Shown: positions 21,301 to 28,646, counted from the first letter of the stretch. The stretch is DNA of 64,000 bases from Pseudomonas antarctica (GCF_001647715.1 NZ_CP015600.1:5828001-5892000); one strand, 5' to 3'. The notes: a model not told the origin generated them from the sequence alone. Numbers and translations: made by a program.

Positions 21301-22126
21301 CACTCAAGCCAAAGAGCGCGTAGCACTGGAGCATGAACTGCGCCGCGCCATCGAGCGTGAAGAGCTGTTTTTGTACTACCAACCGAAGCTGAGCCTGGAC
21401 ACTCAGGAACTGATCGGCGCCGAAGCACTGATCCGCTGGCACCACCCGACCTTCGGCGACGTGCCACCCGAACACTTCATCGCCCTCGCCGAAGAGAACG
21501 GCACGATCCTGCAGATTGGCGACTGGGTACTGGAACAAGCCTGCCGGCAGCTGCACGCCTGGCAAACCGCCTATGAGGGTTTCGGCCCACTGTCGGTCAA
21601 CCTTGCTGGCGCGCAACTGCGTCATCCCGGCCTGTTAGCGCGCATCGAACAACTCTTGCGCGACTACCGCCTGGAGCCCGGCTGCCTGCAACTGGAAATC
21701 ACCGAAAACTTCATCATGAGCCAGGCCGAAGAAGCGCTGGAGGTGCTGCACCAGCTCAAACAACTGGGCGTGCAACTGGCAATCGATGACTTCGGCACCG
21801 GCTATTCATCCCTCAGCTACCTCAAGCGCCTGCCGCTGGACTTCCTCAAGATCGACCAGTCTTTCGTACGCGGCCTGCCCGACGATCCCCACGACGCCGC
21901 CATCGTGCGCGCCATCATCGCCCTGGGCCACAGCATGCAATTCACCATCATCGCCGAAGGCGTGGAAAACCCCGCGCAACAGGCCTTCCTCGCGGCCGAA
22001 GGCTGTGAACAGATGCAAGGCTACATCGTCAGCCTACCGCTGCCGCCCGAGCTTTTTGCCGAAGCTTTTCTTCATATGAGGGTTTCAGACTTTTCGGATG
22101 GCACAGCGGGGAAACCGTCGTTATAA
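18383..22126 (+). CDS. rmcA: RmcA-like c-di-GMP protein (periplasmic SBP-3, TM, PAS repeats, GGDEF, EAL)
   Basis: A 1247-aa inner-membrane sensor. A signal peptide (cleaved near GALTL) precedes a solute-binding family 3 domain at about residues 25-255. One transmembrane helix (about 270-292) leads to four PAS-type units (about 305-805), then GGDEF (motif at about 885, with an RDVD inhibitory-site motif just before it) and EAL (motif at about 1012, followed by DDFGTGYSSL). Both catalytic motifs are intact. Position after rpoD, length and layout match RmcA of P. aeruginosa, a c-di-GMP phosphodiesterase responding to redox state and arginine. Identity with that protein is inferred from synteny and architecture. 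Confidence 0.88.
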   Translation: MPRLPTVILLSLLTWTATAGALTLTDEERGWLSDHQELRLGVDASWPPFEYRDENGRYQGLAADYVRLIQDRLGVRIKLVEPVNWTAVLEQAKNNQLDLLPGIMSTPERQNYLAFTRPYLDFPIVILAHEGGAQPRNLKDLYGLKIAVVENYAPHELLRTHHPDLNLVAMPNVSSALQALATDEVDAVIGDLASSVWSLRQLKLDGLYVSGETPYRYQLAMGVPRDQKMLVGILDKVLADLSSDETDAIQQHWVGSVTDHRTFWVDLLKYGLPAVLLLSTVLAIVIRINRRLSSEIARRVALEQELRSSEYHYRGLVESLSAIAWEASISDFTYSYVSPHAEELLGYPRAHWLIPGFWRNIIHPADLTRAEAYCYRETRANRDHSIDYRVMTANGRCLWVRDIVSLIEHGHEPVLRGLMIDISEAKRTEEALQLSEQKFASVFQQCPDILVIARMSDGCLLEVNKAFEDQIGLSAEEVVGKTATELNIWGIQGVGPDLLQRVQSSSVRNLEMPFLRSNGQAFTGLISAEPFQLDTTEALVVVVRDITQLKETQQQLQTSEEKFAKAFHASPDGLLLSRQSDGLLIEVNEGFSRLTGFTSATSLDQSTLDLGIWVDLNERKQLLELMQRDGFVRDFVCHIRRSDGQIRLCEVSSRPLPIADEDCMLTIARDITERQFMQEKLQQAATVFESTAEGVLITDTRQNISAVNRAFSEITGYSEAEALGSTPRLLASGLHDSAFYAAMWHQLTALGHWQGEISNRRKNGELYPSWLTISAVRNREQVVTHFVAVFADISSLKHAQARLDYQAHHDPLTGLPNRTLFESRLQAALNGQQESGNQGAVLFLDLDRFKHINDSLGHPVGDLLLKDIAVRLKEQLRDVDTVARLGGDEFIILLPGLQQASDAEHLANKLLACFTPPFQAGEHEFFISASIGTSLYPQDGTDVATLVKNADAAMYRSKAKGRNRVESYTRDLTTQAKERVALEHELRRAIEREELFLYYQPKLSLDTQELIGAEALIRWHHPTFGDVPPEHFIALAEENGTILQIGDWVLEQACRQLHAWQTAYEGFGPLSVNLAGAQLRHPGLLARIEQLLRDYRLEPGCLQLEITENFIMSQAEEALEVLHQLKQLGVQLAIDDFGTGYSSLSYLKRLPLDFLKIDQSFVRGLPDDPHDAAIVRAIIALGHSMQFTIIAEGVENPAQQAFLAAEGCEQMQGYIVSLPLPPELFAEAFLHMRVSDFSDGTAGKPSL

Positions 22127-22127
22127 T
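22122..22127 (+). promoter_or_regulatory. Candidate -10 element of the tRNA-Ile gene
   Basis: TATAAT overlaps the rmcA stop codon and ends 14 bases before the mature tRNA, a suitable distance for a tRNA promoter. No clear -35 hexamer is visible inside the rmcA 3' end. Confidence 0.45.
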
Positions 22128-22141
22128 CCGCGACCTACTGA

Positions 22142-22219
<78 letters not shown>

Positions 22220-22227
22220 TAAAATCA

Positions 22228-22260
22228 ACGGCTTACGTCATTTTTGAGTAGGCCGTTTGT
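22228..22260 (+). terminator. Element-borne terminator behind the tRNA
   Basis: ACGGCTTAC (22228-22236) pairs with GTAGGCCGT (22248-22256), with one G-T pair, and is followed by TTGTATTTA. The element therefore supplies a new terminator just 10 bases downstream of the tRNA, replacing the host one displaced to 28808-28830. Confidence 0.6.
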
Positions 22261-22279
22261 ATTTATAGACTCAAATTTC

Positions 22280-22305
22280 TAACGAACTGCTAAACGAATG
22301 CTGGC
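22280..22305 (+). repeat. Left arm-type integrase site (tandem AACGAA repeats)
   Basis: Two direct half-repeats AACGAACTGCT and AAACGAATGCT stand in tandem. The 26-base block matches 22 of 26 positions of the block at 28621-28646 in the other element end, in the same orientation. This is the pattern of arm-type binding sites of a tyrosine integrase. Confidence 0.65.
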
Positions 22306-22460
22306 GGCTACCCGTCATCGGCACTTGAGTGCCACTTCTCGCCGGATGCTTTCAATACACGCACAAAAAAGCCCAGCAACTGCCAGGTTTGGTTGGAAAT
22401 AGGCGACCACTACGCGCGCGCGCGCGATGCGTGCCCTGACCCTTATGATTACTCAGGGTC

Positions 22461-22754
22461 TCATGGGGTCGGCCTTAGCACTCCCCAAGGGGCGCCTGTC
22501 GGTTTACGCTTCGGCCCGGTAGATAGGCCACCATGCAAACGACAACGGCCACTGGCGTATAGGTCACGGCGCTTACATGGCGTACCCGCCCGAATCTTAG
22601 CCCCGCAAATCATTCCGCGTAGCTCATCGGGGTACGGCAGGGCAAAGAGTTGTCCGTGTGGCATTCCTGCGGCAAGCCAGGCAAGCGTTATGGCCTTGCT
22701 CACCTTGTTGTGCTTTACCCACAGCTTGCGCAGTTCAGCTTGATCGTTGGTCAC
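22461..22754 (-). CDS. HGGxST-motif protein (phage/island small protein)
   Basis: A 97-aa protein whose C-terminal half carries CGAKIRAGTPCKRRDLYASG followed by GRCRLHGGLSTGPKR, a Cys/His motif set seen in many small genes of prophages and islands. Its biochemical role is unknown. A zinc-binding role for the two Cys and one Cys/His group is an inference. I chose the GTG at 22754 because GGAG lies eight bases before it. The frame is open back to a TTG at 23015, but that extension has no ribosome site and would translate a Ser-Gly run from simple repeats. It is the last gene of the element's minus-strand set. Confidence 0.7.
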   Translation of the reverse strand: MTNDQAELRKLWVKHNKVSKAITLAWLAAGMPHGQLFALPYPDELRGMICGAKIRAGTPCKRRDLYASGRCRLHGGLSTGPKRKPTGAPWGVLRPTP

Positions 22755-22810
22755 TGGTCGCGCTCCGTTGGTTGGTGTCTTTGTGATCGTCCCGCGCGTG
22801 CGATGCGTAC

Positions 22811-22840
22811 CTGAGCCTGAGCCTGAGCCTGAGCCTGAGG
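22811..22840 (+). repeat. Hexanucleotide tandem repeat (CTGAGC)n
   Basis: Five tandem hexamers, four CTGAGC and a last CTGAGG, lie between the DUF3987 gene and the HGGxST gene. Similar CCTGA/CTCAGG words recur on the far side of the small gene at 22435-22457. Confidence 0.85.
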
Positions 22841-22906
22841 ATTGCTCAGGAATTGTTCGGGCCTCAAGGGCTTGCCCTACCTGAATACTGAGGATTTCGC
22901 GGATTT

Positions 22907-23047
22907 TGCGGAAAGCCCCGCCATTGCTAGGTTTGCGACTGCGGAAAGTTTGCGGAAGGTTGAGGATTTTTAGCGATGCAGCCTTTTTCCGCACTTTTCC
23001 GCAAAACTTCCTCAACCACTAAGGCCCGGTATTACTGGCTTTCCGCA
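22907..23047. repeat. Cluster of TGCGGAAA repeats in both orientations (possible element origin)
   Basis: Copies of TGCGGAA(A/G) occur at 22907, 22940 and 22951 on the plus strand. The reverse complement TTTCCGCA occurs at 22986, 22996 and 23040, and GAGGATTT words are interspersed. The cluster directly follows the 3' end of the DUF3987 gene. Short repeats next to a replication-type gene could be iterons of an origin. Function is not shown. Confidence 0.55.
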
Positions 23048-24861
23048 GATTCCTCAAAATCCTCAGCCTCCGCAGACAGGTTAATGCTGAAGTGCTTGCC
23101 GTCAGTGGTTAGCAGGTGGTGATGCGCCGCCAGCACGGCGAGCAATCGGTCGCGCTCCCTGGCACTCTTGCGGGTGGTGGGCGGCCCTGACTTGCCCAGC
23201 TTGTCGCGGTGGAACTCTTTCCAGTCATCAGCCCGCCTCGGATCGCGTAGCCACCCCATTAGCGCTGCTGCCTGCTGTAGTAACGGGTCAGGTACAGCAC
23301 TGTCCGTATACCGCCGCCATTCTGAAAGTGAGTGGCGGACTATCGCAGCAGCACGGCACATACACTCTTCGTCAATTTCGGTCTTACCTTCAAAGCAGGC
23401 AAATACGGCAGCTACGCGGCGGGCAATTTCACCAGCGCGGCCAGCAAAGGGGCGCAGATTGGCGAACTTACCGAGGGAGGATTGCTCGCCCTCAACCTCA
23501 TTGTAGAACTCAAGCCAATCCTGTTCGGCTTCAGGGGTCAATTGCAGCACGGGCGGCTTAACTTCGCCTGTCTCGTAGTCAATTGCTTGGGGGGTTGCTG
23601 CAATAGCCTCACAACGCGCCCAGTAGCGCTGTAGTCGTGTGTCGGTATACGCCTTTCGGCCTAACTGCTCAGCAGTGAGAACGCGTGTCCCGGCAATACT
23701 GGCTGGGCTGGCGAACAGAAAGCGCGGCAAGAAGCCCTGACCACGCAACAGCGGATCGGCCAAGGCGTCACGCACCGTCACTGCCTGCGCCAGCAGGTTA
23801 AGGCTCAGGCGGCGGTGATAGGCAACGCCGGAGCCTTCCTCGTTGCCCTGTGACCGAGTGCGCTCAAAGCCTCCAGTGTCATACGCTTTGACCAAGGCGC
23901 CCAGGGTTGCGGCGCGGGTGTCTGCTTTGAGCGATGCACCGCCCAGCACCTGCCCCCCCTCATCAGTGTCCCAACTTGCAGCAGGCATACCGCGAATAAA
24001 TGCCCCGGCAATCGGCTCAAACGTGGCATCGGTGTATTGCGTGCGCGGGTCGGCTGGCCGTGGGTTATCCGCTAAGTGCTGCTTTAGCTCTTTGCCTTTA
24101 AGTCCCCGTGCAAACGAGTCCATCTCCTCGCAGGCTTTCTTGTGATCGGTACGGACCTTCTTTTCGGCCTCGTCTATCGTCTTGGAAGCCAAGCGCCGAC
24201 ATTCGCTCTTACGGTCGCCAGAGTCGGCCAAGGTCAGCGTGAACAGTGAGCAAGGCATACCATCAGGGTTGTTAATATGCGGGGCGTTAACACGGGTCTG
24301 CGCCAAGTAGACAGTCGCGCCGGTAACGCACTGCGCAGCCAGCGCCAACGGTGCCTGTACATGCTCAGCAATGGCTTGGACGGCATCACGCATAAGGGGC
24401 GGCAACGCCAAGATAGGGTAGGGCTCTGCGGCCTCCAATTCAGGCAATAACGGGCGCGGCTCGGGGCACGGCTCCAGAGTCTCAGGAAAATATGGTCGGC
24501 TAGGTACAGTCCTTGGCTCTAAAGGCCCCCTCATACGTGCTATTTGCTGATCGTACATTCCTAGTCGTTGAGTTTTGGGTGGCAGCCCAAAGTCATACAA
24601 CCGCTCAACAGGAGGCGCGGTACTCGTCTCGTTGGCAAGCGGATCGCCATCAGCTACAAGCTCGGCAGACGGCTCAGTCGCCTTTGTCGGCGTATTGGAG
24701 TCCCTACCTATTGGCAGGTCATCATAATGCCCGTGACGGTCTTGAAATTCGGCATTAGACGCCCCCGCATACGCTTCTATTGGTAGCTCGTCTCTAGCGG
24801 GTACATTGCCAATGTCGGGGGGGCTAAACGGATCGTCGTCAAGCTCAACGGCCATATTCAT
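23032..24861 (-). CDS. DUF3987 domain protein (primase/helicase-like replication protein)
   Basis: A 609-aa protein. About 150 N-terminal residues are variable and proline/acid-rich. The DUF3987 core begins at about residue 155 (PLMRDAVQAIAEHVQAPLAL) and includes a degenerate nucleotide-loop region LADSGDRKSECRRL. A C-terminal helical region ends in an acidic tail. DUF3987 proteins are common in phages and small islands and are regarded as replication helicases/primases. That role is by family only. The start ATG overlaps the stop of the upstream HTH gene by four bases (ATGA), so the two are coupled. Confidence 0.8.
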   Translation of the reverse strand: MNMAVELDDDPFSPPDIGNVPARDELPIEAYAGASNAEFQDRHGHYDDLPIGRDSNTPTKATEPSAELVADGDPLANETSTAPPVERLYDFGLPPKTQRLGMYDQQIARMRGPLEPRTVPSRPYFPETLEPCPEPRPLLPELEAAEPYPILALPPLMRDAVQAIAEHVQAPLALAAQCVTGATVYLAQTRVNAPHINNPDGMPCSLFTLTLADSGDRKSECRRLASKTIDEAEKKVRTDHKKACEEMDSFARGLKGKELKQHLADNPRPADPRTQYTDATFEPIAGAFIRGMPAASWDTDEGGQVLGGASLKADTRAATLGALVKAYDTGGFERTRSQGNEEGSGVAYHRRLSLNLLAQAVTVRDALADPLLRGQGFLPRFLFASPASIAGTRVLTAEQLGRKAYTDTRLQRYWARCEAIAATPQAIDYETGEVKPPVLQLTPEAEQDWLEFYNEVEGEQSSLGKFANLRPFAGRAGEIARRVAAVFACFEGKTEIDEECMCRAAAIVRHSLSEWRRYTDSAVPDPLLQQAAALMGWLRDPRRADDWKEFHRDKLGKSGPPTTRKSARERDRLLAVLAAHHHLLTTDGKHFSINLSAEAEDFEESAESQ

Positions 24862-25142
24862 TTGGCCACCTCTCGCAATACGTACAGCGCCACGCCGTGG
24901 TGGACGGTTCCGTTTTCGTCGATAGTTGATATGCGGTGCGTCTCGATATCAAAGCCGCGTTGTTTAAGCTCAAGAACGCGCGGCGCAGGCATTAAGACAG
25001 ACAAATCACAACGAAGAGACAGGGTGTCGGCTGGGCCTTCGCGTAGGCGCTCAAGAATGCGGGCACGTTGAGCGAAAGCGCTAGTAGAATGGCAAGGTGA
25101 GTGATTATGGTTGGCCGTTTGGTCAGCCTTTTTTTTGTTCAT
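24858..25142 (-). CDS. Small helix-turn-helix protein
   Basis: A 94-aa protein. After a basic, polar N-terminus (MNKKKADQTANHNHS), residues about 24-68 (RARILERLREGPADTLSLR to PAPRVLELKQRGF) read as a winged helix-turn-helix of the type placed in front of DUF3987 genes in phages and islands. The C-terminal strand VHHGVALYVLRE fits the wing. It probably controls or assists replication of the element. It lies between the AlpA-like gene (three bases away) and DUF3987 (overlapping). Confidence 0.75.
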   Translation of the reverse strand: MNKKKADQTANHNHSPCHSTSAFAQRARILERLREGPADTLSLRCDLSVLMPAPRVLELKQRGFDIETHRISTIDENGTVHHGVALYVLREVAK

Positions 25143-25145
25143 GAT

Positions 25146-25343
25146 TTAGGCCACCTCGCCCTGACGGGTAGCCAGCCAGGCATCAAGCTCGGACTTGCGA
25201 TAGCCCACGGCACGGGTGCTCAGCTTGATTTTGCGAGGGAAGCCCTCGGTCTGGGAAAGACGCCAAAGGGTCACAAGCGAGATACCGCCCAGGTAATCTG
25301 CGGCGGCTTTGTTGCGGTAAATAGTGTCGGTTGATTGGTTCAT
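25146..25343 (-). CDS. AlpA-like regulator / excisionase
   Basis: A 65-aa MerR-type helix-turn-helix protein. The motif YLGGISLVTLWRLSQTEGFP, then RKIKLSTRAVGYRKSELDAWL, is typical of AlpA, the P4-element transcription factor that promotes excision. I chose the ATG at 25343, with AGG nine bases before it; an in-frame GTG lies five codons further upstream. It opens the alpA-HTH-DUF3987 run. The 172-bp gap upstream (25344-25515) must contain its promoter. A TGATGG...CCATCA inverted pair at 25408 and 25438 is a possible operator. Confidence 0.85.
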   Translation of the reverse strand: MNQSTDTIYRNKAAADYLGGISLVTLWRLSQTEGFPRKIKLSTRAVGYRKSELDAWLATRQGEVA

Positions 25344-25515
25344 TTCATGAAGCCTCACATAGTTAGCAGAGGCCCCATCTAAAAGTTTTTAAAAAGGTTC
25401 GTCGTTTGATGGATTGGTGAGCGATTGATTACCTTTCCATCAATCCTCTAGTCAACACACCAGCCCTCCCCTCAAAGCTGAGGTCGGACGTACCGCACTT
25501 GCAATCATCACTATG

Positions 25516-26316
25516 CTAATGATTTATGCAGACGGGGTTAAATCGGTATCCCGGGTCGGTAGAGTCGACTTTACAGATCTGCTTTCCAGCAGAATTAATC
25601 AGATACAAAACCTCATCCCTACCGCGATCTGGAAAAATTTCATCTCGCCAGACCAGCACGTTTCCAATATTTCTTGAAGCGTTACTAGTCCCTAAGTCAA
25701 ACATCACGAAATCGATTCTACCCGGCCCAAAATACTTGAGAACCGGTTTCTCACCTTGAAGTACAGGGAAGACCGGAAAAGAGTATATTGCGCTAGCAGT
25801 AGCAAAAGCCGGAGTTTCGAAATATACAACCTTGTTGAACTCGTCATAGCCGGCTAAGTGAAAATCCTCAATTGTCTTTGTCGGATCATTGTCCTGCTTC
25901 TGAGTCGCAAGCATAGTGCGTTTCAGCTCGCCCGTTTCTTCATCTACTCGAAGTAGGATAAGCGCGGCTTTGTAGTCACCTGCCCAGTAACCTCGACCGT
26001 CCTCCAGCCGTTCGTGTGCTGTAACAATGGCAACAGTCCCATTCTTAAAAAAGCCATTGCTGCCGGATGTAATCTCCATTCCAAGGCCAGCCGCCCACTG
26101 GGTAACGTCCTTGCCCCTGTAACAAACCTGGTGAGTATCATATTGAGAGTTCATTTCTAGCCCCGTGTGCGGCAGCGCTATACCATCACCCTTTCTTTGG
26201 GACTTCAAAAATTCATAGCCGTTGAGGCAATCCTGATTTTCGGCGAGAGCATAGTCAGAGATCAAAACAGCTATCGGGAGCAAAAGGGCCCCTATAGTTT
26301 TGTGGATGTGAGTCAT
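25516..26316 (-). CDS. Unrecognised secreted or periplasmic protein (element cargo)
   Basis: A 266-aa product. Residues about 1-23 (MTHIHKTIGALLLPIAVLI to YALAENQ) form a classical Sec signal peptide with cleavage predicted after ALA. The mature part contains four cysteines and many aromatic and beta-prone segments (YFETPAFATASAIYSFPVFP, VVYFETP, VLVWRDEIF). I recognise no family. I chose the ATG at 26316 because AAGGAG lies about 10 bases upstream; the 24 preceding in-frame codons lack a ribosome site. It lies alone between alpA and the 241-aa gene, with gaps on both sides, so it probably has its own promoter. AT-rich codons suggest recent acquisition. Confidence 0.75.
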   Translation of the reverse strand: MTHIHKTIGALLLPIAVLISDYALAENQDCLNGYEFLKSQRKGDGIALPHTGLEMNSQYDTHQVCYRGKDVTQWAAGLGMEITSGSNGFFKNGTVAIVTAHERLEDGRGYWAGDYKAALILLRVDEETGELKRTMLATQKQDNDPTKTIEDFHLAGYDEFNKVVYFETPAFATASAIYSFPVFPVLQGEKPVLKYFGPGRIDFVMFDLGTSNASRNIGNVLVWRDEIFPDRGRDEVLYLINSAGKQICKVDSTDPGYRFNPVCINH

Positions 26317-26499
26317 GGCGCAAGCTCTCCTTAGCAGTGATGAGGGCCCGTTTATGTAGGCTCTCCGGTGTTTGTAGGTGTCTGACATTATGCCGGTTGA
26401 AAAGTCAGGCCGATTGTTCGCGGTAGTAATGGCAGCTACCTGCCCTCCCTCACAGATTCGTACGCCAGCAGCATTGGCACCATCGTTCTTAGATGGGGA

Positions 26500-27225
26500 T
26501 TAAGAAGCTGAACCTTCTCGCCAAATTTCCTCGGCCTCTCTAATCAGCGCCTCCAAGCCATTTGTCTTAATACCTACCGCTTTCAAGACTCCATCGCAAA
26601 ATTCAGCAAATGGACCCGTTGCTCCACCTGCCGAGCCTTTTCGCTGAAATTTCGGCTCGCCATCACCCGCCCGCGCCCAAATGGCAAGCAATGCGCGAAT
26701 GGCCTCCTGCCGAATCATGTTCCCGCCTTTAACCTTTTGAGCGAGTTCAGTGGGTTTAACATCTGGTATTAAAGAAATTAAATCACCAAGCCGACACAGA
26801 AGCGATCTCTCCAGCGTTCGACTTCCGACTGTTCCTGCGGGGGTCAGAAACATGGCCTCCGTCGCACCAATTGCAGAACTCAACTCTAAAGGTGTTCTCC
26901 TTTCATTCAAGAGCTTATATAGCGTATCCGCAGAGTCTCTAATCTTTTTCAAGTGCATCTGGTGGTCAAAGTCGAACTCTTCAGGCACCACCCCCCCTTT
27001 CGGCAATCCCTGATCCTCAAATTCCCACCAAACAGCAAGAGGCCTTGCATTACATCTAGCCAAGTCATGAGCGAGTCCTGAAAGAGCAATATCAGGAGTC
27101 GCACCTTTCTCCTTCACCAAATAACCAAATAAATAACCTTCCAACCCATAAACCACATCGGAGTAGCTCCCAGGCTTGCGCATGACCGCCATTCTCTTTT
27201 CAAGACTCTTATTCCTGCTAACCAT
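26500..27225 (-). CDS. Unrecognised 241-aa protein next to the integrase (element cargo)
   Basis: A soluble, mostly helical protein without signal peptide or membrane segment. Visible features are a conserved-looking HDLARCNARPLAVWWEFEDQ segment at about residues 53-72 and a C-terminal GGATGPFAEFCDGVLKAVGI at about 199-218. The latter resembles the tail of various hypothetical proteins encoded beside integrases. I cannot name a family. Its start overlaps the integrase stop by eight bases, with GAGGGG inside the integrase end, so the two are co-translated. A role in stabilising, regulating or defending the element is possible but unproven. Confidence 0.75.
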   Translation of the reverse strand: MVSRNKSLEKRMAVMRKPGSYSDVVYGLEGYLFGYLVKEKGATPDIALSGLAHDLARCNARPLAVWWEFEDQGLPKGGVVPEEFDFDHQMHLKKIRDSADTLYKLLNERRTPLELSSAIGATEAMFLTPAGTVGSRTLERSLLCRLGDLISLIPDVKPTELAQKVKGGNMIRQEAIRALLAIWARAGDGEPKFQRKGSAGGATGPFAEFCDGVLKAVGIKTNGLEALIREAEEIWREGSAS

Positions 27226-28600
27226 GCCTACCCCTCAGTTGCACCACGTTTCCAGCAGGCACGACTCCCACAAGCTCATCCAAGTAGCGCGCCCACCCGT
27301 CCAAATCAGCACGCTTTTCCGGTAGGTAGTTCCAACGGTCATAGTGCTTTGCCTGTACCCCGCTCCGACCATGCGATAACAGCCAGGCACGGCGCTCCTG
27401 ATTCACGCCCAGGGCTGCCAAATGGGTTTCGATAGTTGCGCGCATGTTGCGCCAGGTGAAACGGCGGGCCTTGCCCTCTCCCGCCAGGCGTTCACCCAGA
27501 TCCTGAAAAATATCCAGTGCAGTACCCGGCGCAATCGTCACTTTGCCGCGCAGTGAGAACGGGCCAGGGGCTTTACCTTCGCTCTCCAGGGCTAGCAACG
27601 GGGCCATAATCTCGCCCAGGCGTTCGACCATTGGCAGAAGATGCTCACGCGGCGGGGTGCCCTTGCCACCTTTCAGATCCAGCAAACGCATTACCGGGCC
27701 ATGCTCGCCATCGTCGTATAGGTCCTGCCAGGTAACACGGCAGAGCATTTCCACGCGCTGCCCGGCTAGGTAAAGCATGGCCTTGGCGATAGCACGGCGA
27801 CGCTCAGGTAGGTCCTCGACAGCGAGAACGGCAGCCCTCAATTCATCCTTGGTCAGTGCCCAAGTGTTAGCCTGGTTAGCGCCCTCGATGGTCGGTACGT
27901 CACGCGCTGGATTGAATTTCAATCCATATTGAACGGCGTCACCGGCACGCAGTGGGTTAAGGTCGTTCGCCAGCCCAAAGGAGAATGCCGCTTGCAGATA
28001 GCTGCGCAGCTTGTCCGCTTGGCGCTTCTTGCCGTTGGTGGCGTTGGCCTTGGTCAGCCGTACCCCGCGCCCTTTGCTGGCGACAGGCCGGTTTAGGCAA
28101 TGGCGCAGAAGCTCGGCAATATCACCGGGCTCGACCTCCTTAGCCTTGCGGGTGGATAGCTCAGGAAATGGGGTTAGCACATTCAGTTTTAGAGCGCCGC
28201 GCACTTCCTTGGCGCTGGTCTTGCCGCGTCTTTCCATATCCTCGACATAGGCGTCGAGCAACTGCGCAAAAGTGCCTTGCCTGGCCTCCAGATTGGCGGC
28301 TCGCTGCACGGTGCGCTGGCGCTCACTTTGGGCGACCTGGTAATCCTCAATGGTAGAGAACTCCCGCACCTCCAGCGACCTAGCAGCGGCATAGGTACGC
28401 CAATCGACTAGGGCTCGATCATCGTAGCCGCCTAGCTTGAGCCGCTCTTGCTTACCGTCACGGCGCAGAGACAGGTAGACCAATATTCCACTAATCCTAC
28501 GTTCAAAGATCAGTGAACCGGAGCCCTTCACGTCCAAAGCCTCGGACAAAGTGCCCTTTTTCAAGGCAGTGATTTTGCTGTGAGCCAGTTTCTGCGCCAC
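27218..28600 (-). CDS. int: Tyrosine-type site-specific integrase
   Basis: A 460-aa tyrosine recombinase. The N-terminal arm-binding domain (SGSLIFERRISGILVYLSLR, LKLGGYDDRALVDWRTYAAA) precedes a SAM-like core-binding domain (about 130-250) and the catalytic domain. Catalytic features are Arg in YLAGQRVEML, Lys in LLDLKGGKGTP, box II RNMRATIETHLAALGV and the nucleophile in AKHYDRW. The usual box II His is Arg (RxxR), as in one integrase subgroup. I chose the GTG at 28600 (GAGGGG six bases upstream). A TTG at 28648 would extend coding through the arm site and promoter. It reads away from the adjacent attR. Confidence 0.93.
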   Translation of the reverse strand: MAQKLAHSKITALKKGTLSEALDVKGSGSLIFERRISGILVYLSLRRDGKQERLKLGGYDDRALVDWRTYAAARSLEVREFSTIEDYQVAQSERQRTVQRAANLEARQGTFAQLLDAYVEDMERRGKTSAKEVRGALKLNVLTPFPELSTRKAKEVEPGDIAELLRHCLNRPVASKGRGVRLTKANATNGKKRQADKLRSYLQAAFSFGLANDLNPLRAGDAVQYGLKFNPARDVPTIEGANQANTWALTKDELRAAVLAVEDLPERRRAIAKAMLYLAGQRVEMLCRVTWQDLYDDGEHGPVMRLLDLKGGKGTPPREHLLPMVERLGEIMAPLLALESEGKAPGPFSLRGKVTIAPGTALDIFQDLGERLAGEGKARRFTWRNMRATIETHLAALGVNQERRAWLLSHGRSGVQAKHYDRWNYLPEKRADLDGWARYLDELVGVVPAGNVVQLRGRHG

Positions 28601-28620
28601 TTTCAGCCCCTCAAACCGCT

Positions 28621-28646
28621 TAACGAATTGCTCAACGAATGCCAGC
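28621..28646 (+). repeat. Right arm-type integrase site (tandem AACGAA repeats)
   Basis: TAACGAATTGCT followed by CAACGAATGC repeats the arrangement at 22280-22305 (22 of 26 identical). It lies just in front of the integrase start and over the predicted transcription start, so integrase could repress its own gene. Confidence 0.65.

Noticed and set aside
22413..22427. Alternating CG run as a Z-DNA signal
   Set aside because: The run is only about seven CG steps in GC-rich DNA. Nothing else supports a structural role.
22755..23015. 87-codon N-terminal extension of the HGGxST protein
   Set aside because: It starts at a TTG without a ribosome site and translates a hexamer repeat into Ser-Gly. 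The GTG at 22754 has GGAG.
22811..23047. Possible CRISPR array near the element's left end
   Set aside because: The repeats are 6-8 bases, irregularly spaced and in both orientations, with no spacers and no cas genes.
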